Below are positions 8,866 through 16,476 of a stretch of DNA of 38,993 bases, piece by piece. This DNA is from Dehalococcoidia bacterium (GTDB lineage: Bacteria > Chloroflexota > Dehalococcoidia > Tepidiformales > Tepidiformaceae). The notes beneath the pieces were generated by a model. It worked only from the letters and a program-made list of their open reading frames with translations, was not told the DNA's origin and made no database searches. Numbering within the stretch: position 1 is the first letter of the stretch; every line of letters starts with the position of its first letter. The position numbers were made by a program, and so were the translations under genes. Location: the NCBI GenBank assembly GCA_020847765.1, contig JADLBJ010000071.1:1-38993 (forward strand), given 5' to 3'.

Positions 8866-9009
8866 GGCCAATCCTCCACAGCAGCAGAGGGCTGCTCGTC
8901 TTGAAGGGCGGGGGCCGGCATTGACGGCAACCGGGAGACGCCCCTGTCCCCCAGCCGGTGCCGAACGCTTTCGACACAAGACGTATTGGCATGCGCGGCA
9001 AGCGGTGCA

Positions 9010-9038
9010 GCATTACTCTTCCACGCAATGGATGTCAA
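9010..9038 (-). promoter_or_regulatory. Near-consensus sigma-70-type promoter
   Basis: Minus strand: TTGACA (9038-9033), 17-base spacer, TAATGC (9015-9010). Transcription would start near 9003, leaving a leader of about 138 bases before the secreted repeat protein. This is the best-matching promoter in the window. Confidence 0.65.
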
Positions 9039-9079
9039 GACACAGGAAGGAACTTCGTCGGACGGTTGCGTCGGCGCCG

Positions 9080-10414
9080 TCAGCCAGCGAGCAGCCGGCG
9101 CAGGTCGGAAGAGGCGCCGATCTGGTCCGCGCCACGTCTGGCAAGCTGACGAACGGTACTGCGGTCGCGGTTGCCGAGGAGGCTCGCCACCTCGGCGAGG
9201 CTGCGGCCGCGTTCCCGGAGGGCAGCGGCGGCGACGCTCCGCGCCTCGGCCAGGCGGCCGGTGCGCCCCCGCCCGGTGAGGTCGACCGTGGTGAGCGAGA
9301 AGTGGTGGGCGATCGCTTCGAGGAGGGCGTCGTCGTTGCGTCCGGCGAGGGCGGGACGCGCCTCGGCCAGGCAGGTGCGGGCCAGCTCGGAATCGAGGCG
9401 CCCGGGGTCGAGGAGGCCGCAGCGGGCGAGGGTGGCGGCCGCGTGGACGGCGCCCTGGAGGATGCGCACGGAGGAGGCTTCGGCCGCCGCAATGCGGGCG
9501 ATGGCCCAGCCGGGGAGGGAGCAGCGCAGGCCGCGCGCCGCCTCTTCGGCGAAACGGTGGCGGTCGGCGAGGGCGAACGGCTCGAGGCGTGCGACCATGC
9601 CAGCCGCCAGACGCGTGGCGAGGCGCTCGGGCAGGTCGAGGTCGAAGGGATGGCGTTCGCTGGCGACGACGACGTGGCCGCCGGCGTTGGCCACGGCGTC
9701 GACGGCGTGGACGAGCTCATTCTGCGTGCCCGGCTTGCCGGCGAGGTACTGCAAGTCGTCGAGCGCGAGGAGGCGGGGCGTACGCGTGACGGCGTGGAAT
9801 TCGTCGATCGTTCCGCGTCGGATGGCGGCCAGATAGCGGGAGGTAAACTCTTCGGCGTTGAGGAGGGTGACTGCCCAGCCGCCGGCGACTGCCCGGCAGG
9901 CGAGGGCATGCAGGAGGTGGCTCTTGCCGATGCCGGGCGGGCCGACGAGGACGACCGGGCTTATCAGCGGGTCGCCGCCCTCGACGAGGGCGAGACAGCA
10001 TTCCAATGCGAGGCGGTTGCCGTCGCCGCGCAGGTACCGCTCGAAGGTGAAGCTGCAGTTTGGGTGACCTGCCAGGAGCCGCCCTGCGGGCGGGGGTGCC
10101 TGCGCGGCCACGAGGGCGCCCGGCTCTGGTTCGTCGCTGGCGCCGCGAGGGACGAACTGCACGTGGGCCGATTTCCCAACGACGGTGCAGAGCGCCCGCT
10201 CGACGACAAGGGCGAGGCGTACGTTGAGCCAGTCGCAGTTGAGGGCGGTACGCGCTTCGACGAAGAGAGTGTCGCCCTCGAGGCGAAGGGGGCGGGTGCC
10301 GCGCAGCCAGGTGTCGAAGTTGTGGGTGCTGACTTCGAACTCGAGCCGGCCGAGGACGGCCTGCCAGGTGCGGGCTAGCTCCCGGAGTCCGGCGATGGGT
10401 GGTGGTGCGAGCAT
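9080..10414 (-). CDS. DnaA homologue, divergent in the DNA-binding signature
   Basis: A 444-residue protein with the full DnaA layout. The N-terminal domain has FEVSTHNFDTWLRG (about 26-39), followed by a short linker. The AAA+ core has FTFERYLRG before Walker A GPPGIGKSHLL (158-168) and Walker B LLALDDLQYLAGK. The C-terminus is a helical domain with a helix-turn-helix. The box normally reading GGRDHTTV reads GNRDRSTV, so the His that contacts the DnaA box is Arg. Walker A has PPGIGKS instead of the usual GVGLGKT. ATG 10414 is preferred because family homology begins there; the ORF runs 31 codons further upstream. No dnaN, gyrase genes or DnaA-box cluster lie nearby, so it may be a paralogue rather than the initiator. 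That depends on the rest of the genome. Confidence 0.85.
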   Translation of the reverse strand: MLAPPPIAGLRELARTWQAVLGRLEFEVSTHNFDTWLRGTRPLRLEGDTLFVEARTALNCDWLNVRLALVVERALCTVVGKSAHVQFVPRGASDEPEPGALVAAQAPPPAGRLLAGHPNCSFTFERYLRGDGNRLALECCLALVEGGDPLISPVVLVGPPGIGKSHLLHALACRAVAGGWAVTLLNAEEFTSRYLAAIRRGTIDEFHAVTRTPRLLALDDLQYLAGKPGTQNELVHAVDAVANAGGHVVVASERHPFDLDLPERLATRLAAGMVARLEPFALADRHRFAEEAARGLRCSLPGWAIARIAAAEASSVRILQGAVHAAATLARCGLLDPGRLDSELARTCLAEARPALAGRNDDALLEAIAHHFSLTTVDLTGRGRTGRLAEARSVAAAALRERGRSLAEVASLLGNRDRSTVRQLARRGADQIGASSDLRRLLAG

Positions 10415-10694
10415 GCAGCGGCGAACTCCCTTCTCCCGTTGGCAAGTGGCGGCGAGCCGGTCGAACAGGGTGGTGAGCAGCGCACGCCGGCGAGGGGCCG
10501 GGGCCACCTCGGCACCGCTCCGATGCGTTGCCGAGGGGTACGTTAGACCGCGCCGTGGGTGCCTTCAACGCTCTTATGTGAAAAGTCCGACGGCCGACGG
10601 GAACCTTCACGACAGCATCCGGTTATGTGGGAGGCGTTGCCTGTTACGGTTTTGCGACGCGGCGGCTTTGGGCCGGTGTCGCCGCCTTAGCACA
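10415..10694. other. Intergenic region between dnaA-like gene and merR
   Basis: About 320 bases separate the two divergent genes. The region holds an 8-bp perfect inverted repeat, CCTCGGCA (10507-10514) and TGCCGAGG (10529-10536), with a 14-base gap, a possible operator or leader hairpin for the dnaA-like gene. TTATGTG occurs twice, at 10574 and 10623 (49 bases apart). No TTATCCACA-type DnaA boxes are present, and I see no RNA gene. Confidence 0.5.
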
Positions 10695-10727
10695 TTGACG
10701 TGCGCGTTAACGTTGTTAAGCTATGCT
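10695..10727 (+). promoter_or_regulatory. merR promoter with overlapping dyads; leaderless start likely
   Basis: TTGACG (10695-10700) and TATGCT (10722-10727) are separated by 21 bases, an over-long spacer as MerR-controlled promoters often have. The spacer contains a TTGACG-tgcg-CGTTAA dyad (10695-10710, one mismatch) and a perfect TTAAC-gtt-GTTAA dyad (10707-10719). The -10 ends six bases before ATG 10734, so transcription would start at the initiation codon. Confidence 0.5.
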
Positions 10728-10733
10728 TCGCAC

Positions 10734-11228
10734 ATGGGTGAGAGCACGCGCTGCAACGAGGGATACCTCCAGATCGGGGAAGCGGCCGAGCGCACCGAGC
10801 TCACGCAGCGGACGCTTCGCTACTACGAAGAAAAGGGGCTGCTGCAGCCGCCGACGCGGATGGACGGCGGCTTCCGGCTCTATTCCCCGGACGACATCGA
10901 GCGGCTGGAGCGGGTGAAGCAGCTGAAGGACCTGCTCGGGTTCTCGCTGGCGGACATCCGCGAAATGCTCGAGGCGGACGACGTCAAGCAGGAGCTGAAG
11001 GCCGGCTGGCGCAAGGACGCCGACTCCGGGGAGAAGGCAGCGAAGATCCGGGTGGCGCGCGACGTGACGCTGAAGCAGCTCGCTCTCCTCGACCAGAAGC
11101 TGGCGAAGATGGCCTCGCTTCGCGACCACCTGGCCGAGCGGATAGAGAAGTACGACGGCTGGCTGCGACAATGGAGCGAAGACGGCGCACCGGAGGCCAC
11201 GCCGGCAGGGGGCGCTTCCGTTCCCTGA
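10734..11228 (+). CDS. MerR-family transcriptional regulator
   Basis: A 164-residue regulator. The winged-helix HTH opens with LQIGEAAERTELTQRTLRYY (residues 11-30), the classic MerR start including the TLRYYEEKGLL turn, and continues through GGFRLYSPDDIERL. A long helix follows (KQLKDLLGFSLADIREML) and then a coiled coil used for dimerisation. No Cys pair characteristic of metal-sensing members is present (the only Cys is residue 7), so a metal sensor such as CueR or ZntR is unlikely. Members of this type sense organic ligands or control catabolic genes. Dyads in its own promoter suggest autoregulation. moaA follows after 48 bases but has its own -10. Confidence 0.92.
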   Translation: MGESTRCNEGYLQIGEAAERTELTQRTLRYYEEKGLLQPPTRMDGGFRLYSPDDIERLERVKQLKDLLGFSLADIREMLEADDVKQELKAGWRKDADSGEKAAKIRVARDVTLKQLALLDQKLAKMASLRDHLAERIEKYDGWLRQWSEDGAPEATPAGGASVP

Positions 11229-11276
11229 ATTCTGCAGGCCCCGGCGGCCTCCCGACAGCGCTATGCTAGGACGGCC

Positions 11277-12284
11277 ATGACCCTCTACGACGCCCGCCAG
11301 CGCCCGCTCCGCGACCTTCGCGTCTCGGTCACCGACCGGTGCAACTTCCGCTGCACCTACTGCATGCCCCGCGCCGTCTTCGGCCCGGATTACGCCTTCC
11401 TCGAACGTGACGAGCTGCTCCACTACGAGGAGATCGCCAGGCTTGCCCGCATCTTCGTCGCCGAAGGCGTCGAGAAGATCCGGCTCACCGGGGGCGAGCC
11501 GCTCGTGCGCCGCGACCTCCATCGCCTCGTGGCCATGCTGTCGGCGACGCCGGGGCTGAAGGACCTGACGCTGACGACGAACGGCTCGCTGCTACGCCGG
11601 CAGGCAAAGGGGCTGGCCGCCGCCGGTTTGAAGCGGATCACGGTCAGCCTCGACTCACTCGACGACGCCGTGTTCAAGCGGATGAACGACGCGCGCGTGC
11701 CCGCCGCGCAGGTGCTGGACGGCATCGCGGCTGCACAGGAAGCGGGCCTGGCGCCGATCAAGGTCAACGCCGTCGTAGAGCGCGGCGTCAACGACGGCAC
11801 GATGGTGGACCTCGCTCGGCACTTCAAGGGCACGGGCGTCATCCTCCGGTTCATTGAGTTCATGGACGTGGGCACAACGAACGGCTGGGAGCTGGACCGG
11901 GTGGTGCCCCTGCGTGAGATGGTCGAGAGCATCGACCGGGAGCTGCCGATTGAGCCGGCTGAGGCGAACTACCGGGGCGAGGTAGCGAAGCGCTGGCGGT
12001 ACCGTGACGGCAGCGGCGAGATCGGATTCATCAGCTCGATCAGCCAGCCGTTCTGTGGCGACTGCACGCGCGCGCGCCTTTCGCCCGAAGGGGAGCTGTT
12101 CACCTGCCTGTTCGGCGCACGCGGACATGATTTCCGGGCCCTTCTCCGCTCCGGGGCGAGCGACGAGGAGGTAACCGCCTTCCTCCGCAGCGTCTGGCGG
12201 GTGCGCGACGACCGTTATTCGGAGCTGCGCTCGGCGGCAACGTCCGGCCTGGAGCGGGTGGAGATGTCGCATATCGGCGGATAG
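11277..12284 (+). CDS. moaA: GTP 3',8-cyclase (molybdenum cofactor biosynthesis)
   Basis: This radical-SAM enzyme converts GTP to 3',8-cyclo-GTP, the first step of molybdopterin synthesis. The N-terminal cluster motif Cys22-x3-Cys26-x2-Cys29 lies in [17 protein letters not shown] of the SAM-binding loop follows. The second cluster site reads [14 protein letters not shown] followed by CLF, giving the three C-terminal cysteines. The protein ends in SHIGG; MoaA's C-terminal Gly-Gly is functionally required. Length, 335 residues, is normal. A TATGCT hexamer ends nine bases before the ATG and no good SD is seen, suggesting a near-leaderless message. Its product would feed the molybdoenzyme encoded at 27706-31158; no other moa genes lie in the window. 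Confidence 0.97.
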   Translation: MTLYDARQRPLRDLRVSVTDRCNFRCTYCMPRAVFGPDYAFLERDELLHYEEIARLARIFVAEGVEKIRLTGGEPLVRRDLHRLVAMLSATPGLKDLTLTTNGSLLRRQAKGLAAAGLKRITVSLDSLDDAVFKRMNDARVPAAQVLDGIAAAQEAGLAPIKVNAVVERGVNDGTMVDLARHFKGTGVILRFIEFMDVGTTNGWELDRVVPLREMVESIDRELPIEPAEANYRGEVAKRWRYRDGSGEIGFISSISQPFCGDCTRARLSPEGELFTCLFGARGHDFRALLRSGASDEEVTAFLRSVWRVRDDRYSELRSAATSGLERVEMSHIGG

Positions 12285-12465
12285 CCAACGCACAAGGGAC
12301 GAGCCGATTTCAAGCTCCCGTCTGGATGAGCCTCTACTGACCCTGGTTACCCGCGGAAGGACGTGCGGGGCTGAACGGGGGCTATGGCTGGGCCGGAGGC
12401 GCCGTGCGCGGGGCATTGCGGGCGGCAGGCCAGCGGCGCTACCGTCGAAGGAGGAGGTTGACGAC

Positions 12466-12861
12466 ATGGCCACCATCCCGCGGTCCCATCGCGATCTGTT
12501 CTCGGGGAAGAATCTGGCGCATGTAGCGACGTTGATGCCGGACGGATCACCACAGACGACGCCGGTGTGGATCGACATCGACGCGGAGGAGCTGCTTTTC
12601 AACACGGCCGCGGGGCGCCAGAAGGCTCTGAACCTGGACCGTGACGGACGGGTGGCGCTCTCGGTGCACGATGAGGCGAACCCCTACCGGTACATCCAGG
12701 TGCGCGGGCGCGTGGTCGGGAAGACGCACGAGGGTGCGGACGCGCACATCGACAGGCTGGCGAAGCGGTACCTGGGCGTCGACAGCTATCCGAACCGGAC
12801 GGCGACGGAGCAGCGCGTGATCTACCGGATCGAGCCGGAGCACGTGCAGACGATGGGCTGA
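12466..12861 (+). CDS. PPOX-class flavin/F420-dependent enzyme
   Basis: A 131-residue single-domain split-barrel protein of the pyridoxamine 5'-phosphate oxidase superfamily. The N-terminus has the strand pair LAHVATLMPDGSPQTTPVW typical of the family's F420-dependent subgroup, followed by FNTAAGRQKALNL and a central VRGRVV strand. It would act as a dimer in the cytoplasm, binding FMN or F420 and reducing a small substrate. Cofactor choice cannot be settled by eye. GGAGGAGG just upstream of ATG 12466 gives a strong ribosome-binding site. The 181 bases between moaA and this gene show no clear feature. Confidence 0.88.
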   Translation: MATIPRSHRDLFSGKNLAHVATLMPDGSPQTTPVWIDIDAEELLFNTAAGRQKALNLDRDGRVALSVHDEANPYRYIQVRGRVVGKTHEGADAHIDRLAKRYLGVDSYPNRTATEQRVIYRIEPEHVQTMG

Positions 12862-12909
12862 CCTGGGCCCTCTGAGGATGGTCCGCAGGTACGAACGACG
12901 AGGACGCTC

Positions 12910-13260
12910 GTGGCCATCGTGAGGCTGCGGTGTCCGCGCTGCCACAAGGGGAAGGTCTTCCGGGGCCTGTTCGCGATGTACGAGACGTGCCCGGTTTGCG
13001 GGCTGCGGTATCAGCGCGAATACGGTTACTTCTATGGCGCGATGTACGCGAGCTACGCTTTCGGGCTGGTGTCGACGGCGTACTGGCTGCCGTTGCTCCT
13101 GCTCGGGGTGACGCCGTGGCTGGTGATCGGCCTGCCGACGGCGCAGCTGATCCTGCAGATCCCGATCTCGTTCCGGTATTCGCGCATCATCTGGCTGCAC
13201 CTGGACCATCGTTTCGACCCGGCCCCGCTACGGGGTCCGGGGGCAGCCGGTCAGGGCTGA
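12910..13260 (+). CDS. DUF983 family small membrane protein
   Basis: A 116-residue protein with an N-terminal zinc ribbon (CPRC, CPVC) followed by the family hallmark REYGYFYGAMYASY. Two hydrophobic segments follow (about residues 47-66 and 67-85). DUF983 proteins are small membrane proteins of unknown role, often near respiratory or export genes in other genomes. The GTG at 12910 is the only start that keeps the first zinc Cys pair; its SD is weak. The 3' end overlaps the stop of the convergent protease gene by 10 bases. Confidence 0.87.
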   Translation: MAIVRLRCPRCHKGKVFRGLFAMYETCPVCGLRYQREYGYFYGAMYASYAFGLVSTAYWLPLLLLGVTPWLVIGLPTAQLILQIPISFRYSRIIWLHLDHRFDPAPLRGPGAAGQG

Positions 13261-14513
13261 TCGGAGGAGGCACGGGCGAGGCGTTCGAGGCGGGCGACGC
13301 GCACTGGCGGGGGCGGGTGGCTGTCGTAGACGGCGGAGTAGAGCGGGTCGGGGGTGAGGGTGGCGGCGTTGTCACGATAGAGGGTGAGCATGGCGGCGAG
13401 GAGGGCGGTGGCGTCTGAACGAGCGGCGGCATAGGCGTCGGCTTCGGCTTCGAAGCGGCGGGAGAGGGCGGCGAGGGCGGGGCCGGGGAAGAAGGCGAAG
13501 ACTGGGGCAACGAGCAAGAAGAGGGCGAGCGCCGTCTCGCGGGCGACGGTGTCGACGCCCAGGCCGTGGTAGAACCAGGAGCTGTCCCGGAGCCAGCCGA
13601 GGAGGGCAAAGGCACCGAGCGAGATTGCGGCGGTAAGGGCGAGGTTCTTGAGGACGTGGTGCAAGCGGTAGTGGCCGAGCTCGTGGGCGAGGACGGCTTC
13701 GACCTCGGCCGGGGAGAGGGTGTCGAGGAGGGTGTCGAAGAAGACGATGCGTTTCTTGTTGCCGAAGCCGGTGAAGTAGGCGTTGCCGTGGGCAGAGCGG
13801 CGGGAACCGTCCATGACGTAGACCCCAGAGGCGGAGAAGCCGCAACGGCGGAGGAGGGCGTCGACGCGGTCGCGCAGGGTGGTGTCGGCGAGCGGGGTGA
13901 AGCGGTTGAAGAGGGGAGCGAGGAACGCCGGGTAGGCCCAGATGACGAGCAACGAGAACGCGACGAAGACGAGCCAGGCGAAGAGCCACCAGGTCGGGCC
14001 AGCATGTTCGACGAGGAGAAGCACGGCCGCGGCAAGTGGCAGGCCGAAGGCGAGGGTGAGGAACGCCTGCCTGGAGTGGTCGGCGAGGAAGAGGGCGGGA
14101 GTCGTGCGGTTGAAGCCGAAGCGGGCTTCGATGACGAAGGTGCGGTAGGCGGCAAGGGCCGTGGCGGGGAGGGAGTCGAGGAGGACAACGGAGAGGAGGA
14201 CGCCGATGCCGATGACAAGGGAGGGGAGGCCGGCGAAGCGCCAGGCGTCGTCCAGGGCCTGGAGGCCACCGAGGACGGTCCAGCCGAGGAGGACGGCCGT
14301 CTCGATCAGGACGACTGGCACAGAGAAGCGGGCGTGGGCGGCGGTGTAGGCGGCGGCGCGCTGATGCGCCTCGAGGGTGACGCGGCCGACGAAGGGGGTG
14401 GGGACGGCGCGGCTGCCGGAGGCGACGGCGAGTGCCTGGCGAGTGGCGAGCCAGACACGGAGGATTGCGCCCGCGGCGAGGGCGAGAAGGAAGACGACGG
14501 TGAAGGCGTTCAC
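13251..14513 (-). CDS. M48A (Ste24/CAAX-type) membrane zinc protease
   Basis: A 420-residue integral membrane protease. Several transmembrane helices precede the cytoplasmic zinc site HELGHYRLHH, and a downstream EAEADAYAA supplies the third ligand Glu and conserved Asp. This multi-helix layout with GNAYFTGFGNKKRIVFFDTL matches Ste24/CAAX prenyl protease 1 homologues rather than the shorter HtpX group. In bacteria the role is probably membrane-protein quality control, since prenylation is absent. The GTG at 14513 is chosen because the first helix begins there and AAGGG lies eight bases upstream; the ORF stays open far beyond it without resembling coding sequence. TACCCT at 14548-14543 is a possible -10. 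Confidence 0.93.
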   Translation of the reverse strand: MNAFTVVFLLALAAGAILRVWLATRQALAVASGSRAVPTPFVGRVTLEAHQRAAAYTAAHARFSVPVVLIETAVLLGWTVLGGLQALDDAWRFAGLPSLVIGIGVLLSVVLLDSLPATALAAYRTFVIEARFGFNRTTPALFLADHSRQAFLTLAFGLPLAAAVLLLVEHAGPTWWLFAWLVFVAFSLLVIWAYPAFLAPLFNRFTPLADTTLRDRVDALLRRCGFSASGVYVMDGSRRSAHGNAYFTGFGNKKRIVFFDTLLDTLSPAEVEAVLAHELGHYRLHHVLKNLALTAAISLGAFALLGWLRDSSWFYHGLGVDTVARETALALFLLVAPVFAFFPGPALAALSRRFEAEADAYAAARSDATALLAAMLTLYRDNAATLTPDPLYSAVYDSHPPPPVRVARLERLARASSDQP

Positions 14514-14645
14514 GGGGCGCCCTTCGGCGGTGGCATGAGACAAGGGTAGCGCCGGACGGCGGCGGGCGGCGCCGGGTGGATTTTGACGGGCCGTGGTGTT
14601 CAGCGGGATGGGCGGGTGGTTTGGGCCACCACCAGGAGTTGAGCG

Positions 14646-14924
14646 ATGCCGATCGCCAACGCTGTCTTCGACGGCATCGACATTCCGCGCGCACGAGCGC
14701 TTTCTCTTGCATGCCTTCGATTCACGCAGGGAGAGATCGCGACGGAGCTGAGCGTTTCGACCGCTAGCATCCGCCGATGGATGGCCGAGCTGGAGTCGCT
14801 CACAGCCAGCGGCTCCCTCGGCGAGCTGTGCCGCTGGCGGGTCGCGCGCAGGGGTGAGTGGCTGTCGTACGCCGGTGACATGGCAGATGTGGGATCGCCC
14901 GGGCAGAACAAAGAAGCGCGTTGA
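14646..14924 (+). CDS. Small hypothetical protein with a possible helix-turn-helix
   Basis: A 92-codon ORF whose middle, FTQGEIATELSVSTASIRRW (about residues 26-45), reads well as a helix-turn-helix of the homeodomain-like type. The rest is not recognisable, and no strong SD precedes ATG 14646. It occupies the only sizeable gap between the M48 protease and the secreted-protein pair. It may be a genuine small regulator, a fragment of a larger transposase- or sigma-like HTH protein, or a chance ORF. Confidence 0.4.
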   Translation: MPIANAVFDGIDIPRARALSLACLRFTQGEIATELSVSTASIRRWMAELESLTASGSLGELCRWRVARRGEWLSYAGDMADVGSPGQNKEAR

Positions 14925-15038
14925 CCGCGCGTTTTCGAGCGATCCGTCTGCTAGCGATGCGCGGTCGTTGCGGGGAGAATGACGGTGCCGGGTGTCTTTC
15001 CCTTCGGGTGAGCGGAGGCCCGGGACGGAGACGGGCAC

Positions 15039-15842
15039 ATGCTGCGCATGAGGCGACGGACGAGGCTGATCGGGATCGTCGGGGCGGCCCTTTTCTGTGC
15101 GGCTGTCTCGGGCGTGGCGGTCGTGCTGGCGGGAGGGGGTTCGGGCGGGTTCGTTGGCGGCCCCGAGCGGTTCCGGGGGAAGCTGCTGCACTACACGCTC
15201 ATGAGCCACAGCTGGTTGCGCAACGGACCGGACCCGTTCAACGACCAGGACGTCTTCGGCGACGTCTGGGTGCTGATCGACGCGACGGGCGTGCCCACGC
15301 ACGCCCGCGCACGATACGAGACGGCGGACGGCAATCTGGTGCAGCTGATCCAGGACACGCCGGAGGGGGGCGAGTTCTACCTCGGCGAGCCGGGAACGAA
15401 GACGGCGCGGAATTGCGCAACGGCGGCCGTGCCCGCGAGCTCGGAAGCGGCTCGCTTCGTCCCCATCTTCGTCGACAAGCAGGCGCTGCCGGGCGCGGGG
15501 TTTCACCCCGGGGGAGACATCCCGACGGCGACCGCGGCCCGTGCACCGTCAGCGCCACCGCCAGGGTTGCGGCGGGTGGAGGTGTTCCGCGGGCCGGCTG
15601 GCGCGGTCGAGCGTTGGACGCGGAGCCAGGAGGGACGTGGCGGAGGCTGGACGGAGGCAGCGGTGCTAGCCGTAGACGGCAAATCCGGGAGGCTCGTCGC
15701 GGACTGGTCGTCGGGAACGACCGACGCCGGCGAGGTCGTAACACACAGCGCGGCCATGTACGGGGTTCTGGAGGTGTATGAGGGGAGCGATGCGGCAGCG
15801 GCGATCTTCCAGCCGGCGGCGGGCGAGGTTGGCTGCAAGTGA
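15039..15842 (+). CDS. Secreted or membrane-anchored hypothetical protein
   Basis: A 267-residue protein with a basic N-terminus (MLRMRRRTR) and a hydrophobic segment (about 10-31) followed by a glycine-rich stretch, so it is exported or anchored by its N-terminus. The remainder is soluble, with short strand-like segments (DVWVLIDATGVPTHARARY, then a charged loop) that suggest a beta-rich ligand-binding fold, but I recognise no family. GGAG eight bases before ATG 15039 supports the start. The next gene begins nine bases after its stop, so the two are probably co-transcribed. Confidence 0.75.
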   Translation: MLRMRRRTRLIGIVGAALFCAAVSGVAVVLAGGGSGGFVGGPERFRGKLLHYTLMSHSWLRNGPDPFNDQDVFGDVWVLIDATGVPTHARARYETADGNLVQLIQDTPEGGEFYLGEPGTKTARNCATAAVPASSEAARFVPIFVDKQALPGAGFHPGGDIPTATAARAPSAPPPGLRRVEVFRGPAGAVERWTRSQEGRGGGWTEAAVLAVDGKSGRLVADWSSGTTDAGEVVTHSAAMYGVLEVYEGSDAAAAIFQPAAGEVGCK

Positions 15843-15850
15843 GGTGCCAC

Positions 15851-16354
15851 ATGACCAGCATGCGGAGATGGCGTGTCTTCTGGACCGCGCTTTCGGTGGT
15901 TGTCCTACAGGGCACGGCAGTTGTGTCGGCTTCGTCCTCGGTGCGGAAGGCAAGCGCTGCGGACTGCTACATATCGCTCATCAATTACCCAATCGATTAT
16001 GGCGATTATGTCGCGAACCAGATCTGCTTGTGGTGGGGAAGCGGCAACAACTATCAGATCCAGGCGGATACGTTCATCTACGGCACCGTGAACCAGATCT
16101 GGAGCGATCCCGTCTACAATTATGTGGTCTGGTCGTATGCGGTGGGCTATGACAGCTGCAACGGGCAGCCATGGCAGCAAACGACGATTCCTGGCTCGGC
16201 TGCCGCGAGCTACGCCAGCCAGGTGCGCGCCTATTCGGGTGGTTCTCAGAACACATGCTCGGCTTCTCACCAGTACCGAGAGTATTCGCAGCATGAGCGG
16301 CGGTTCACGAGCGGGGACGGCTGGGTCGGGACCTACGCGTACACCTACCACTGA
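15851..16354 (+). CDS. Secreted Tyr/Trp-rich hypothetical protein
   Basis: A 167-residue protein with a signal peptide (about residues 1-33, cleaved near ASAAD). The mature part is rich in Tyr, Trp, Asn, Gln and Ser, with four Cys (DCY, QICLWW, DSCNG, NTCSAS) that could form two disulfides. It has little Ala/Arg/Leu compared with neighbouring proteins, and its DNA is visibly less GC-rich than the flanks. ATG 15851 is chosen over the GTG at 15839 because GAGGTG lies five bases before it. No family recognised; an aromatic-rich, secreted, disulfide-bonded protein could be a surface-binding protein, toxin or bacteriocin-like product, none of which can be claimed. Confidence 0.72.
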   Translation: MTSMRRWRVFWTALSVVVLQGTAVVSASSSVRKASAADCYISLINYPIDYGDYVANQICLWWGSGNNYQIQADTFIYGTVNQIWSDPVYNYVVWSYAVGYDSCNGQPWQQTTIPGSAAASYASQVRAYSGGSQNTCSASHQYREYSQHERRFTSGDGWVGTYAYTYH

Positions 16355-16476
16355 GGTGAGCGGCGAGTGCAGCCCGGAGGGAGCGTGGGCCCCAAAGTGA
16401 CCGGGAGTTCACTCATCGGGCTCGTCAGGGCGCCGGCAGTAGATTAGGATGGCGCGCAACGGGAGGCGTGGGAGCA

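Noticed and set aside
8510-10378. Long plus-strand reading frame of about 620 codons
   Set aside because: It lies opposite the dnaA-like gene and the secreted protein. It has Gly/Glu/Arg-rich antisense composition and no recognisable domain.
10415-10733. Chromosomal origin next to the dnaA-like gene
   Set aside because: No TTATCCACA-type box cluster, no AT-rich unwinding stretch, and no dnaN, recF or gyrB nearby.
13566-14549. Plus-strand frame rich in Gly and Glu opposite the M48 protease
   Set aside because: Antisense of a clear membrane protease; no start signal or domain.
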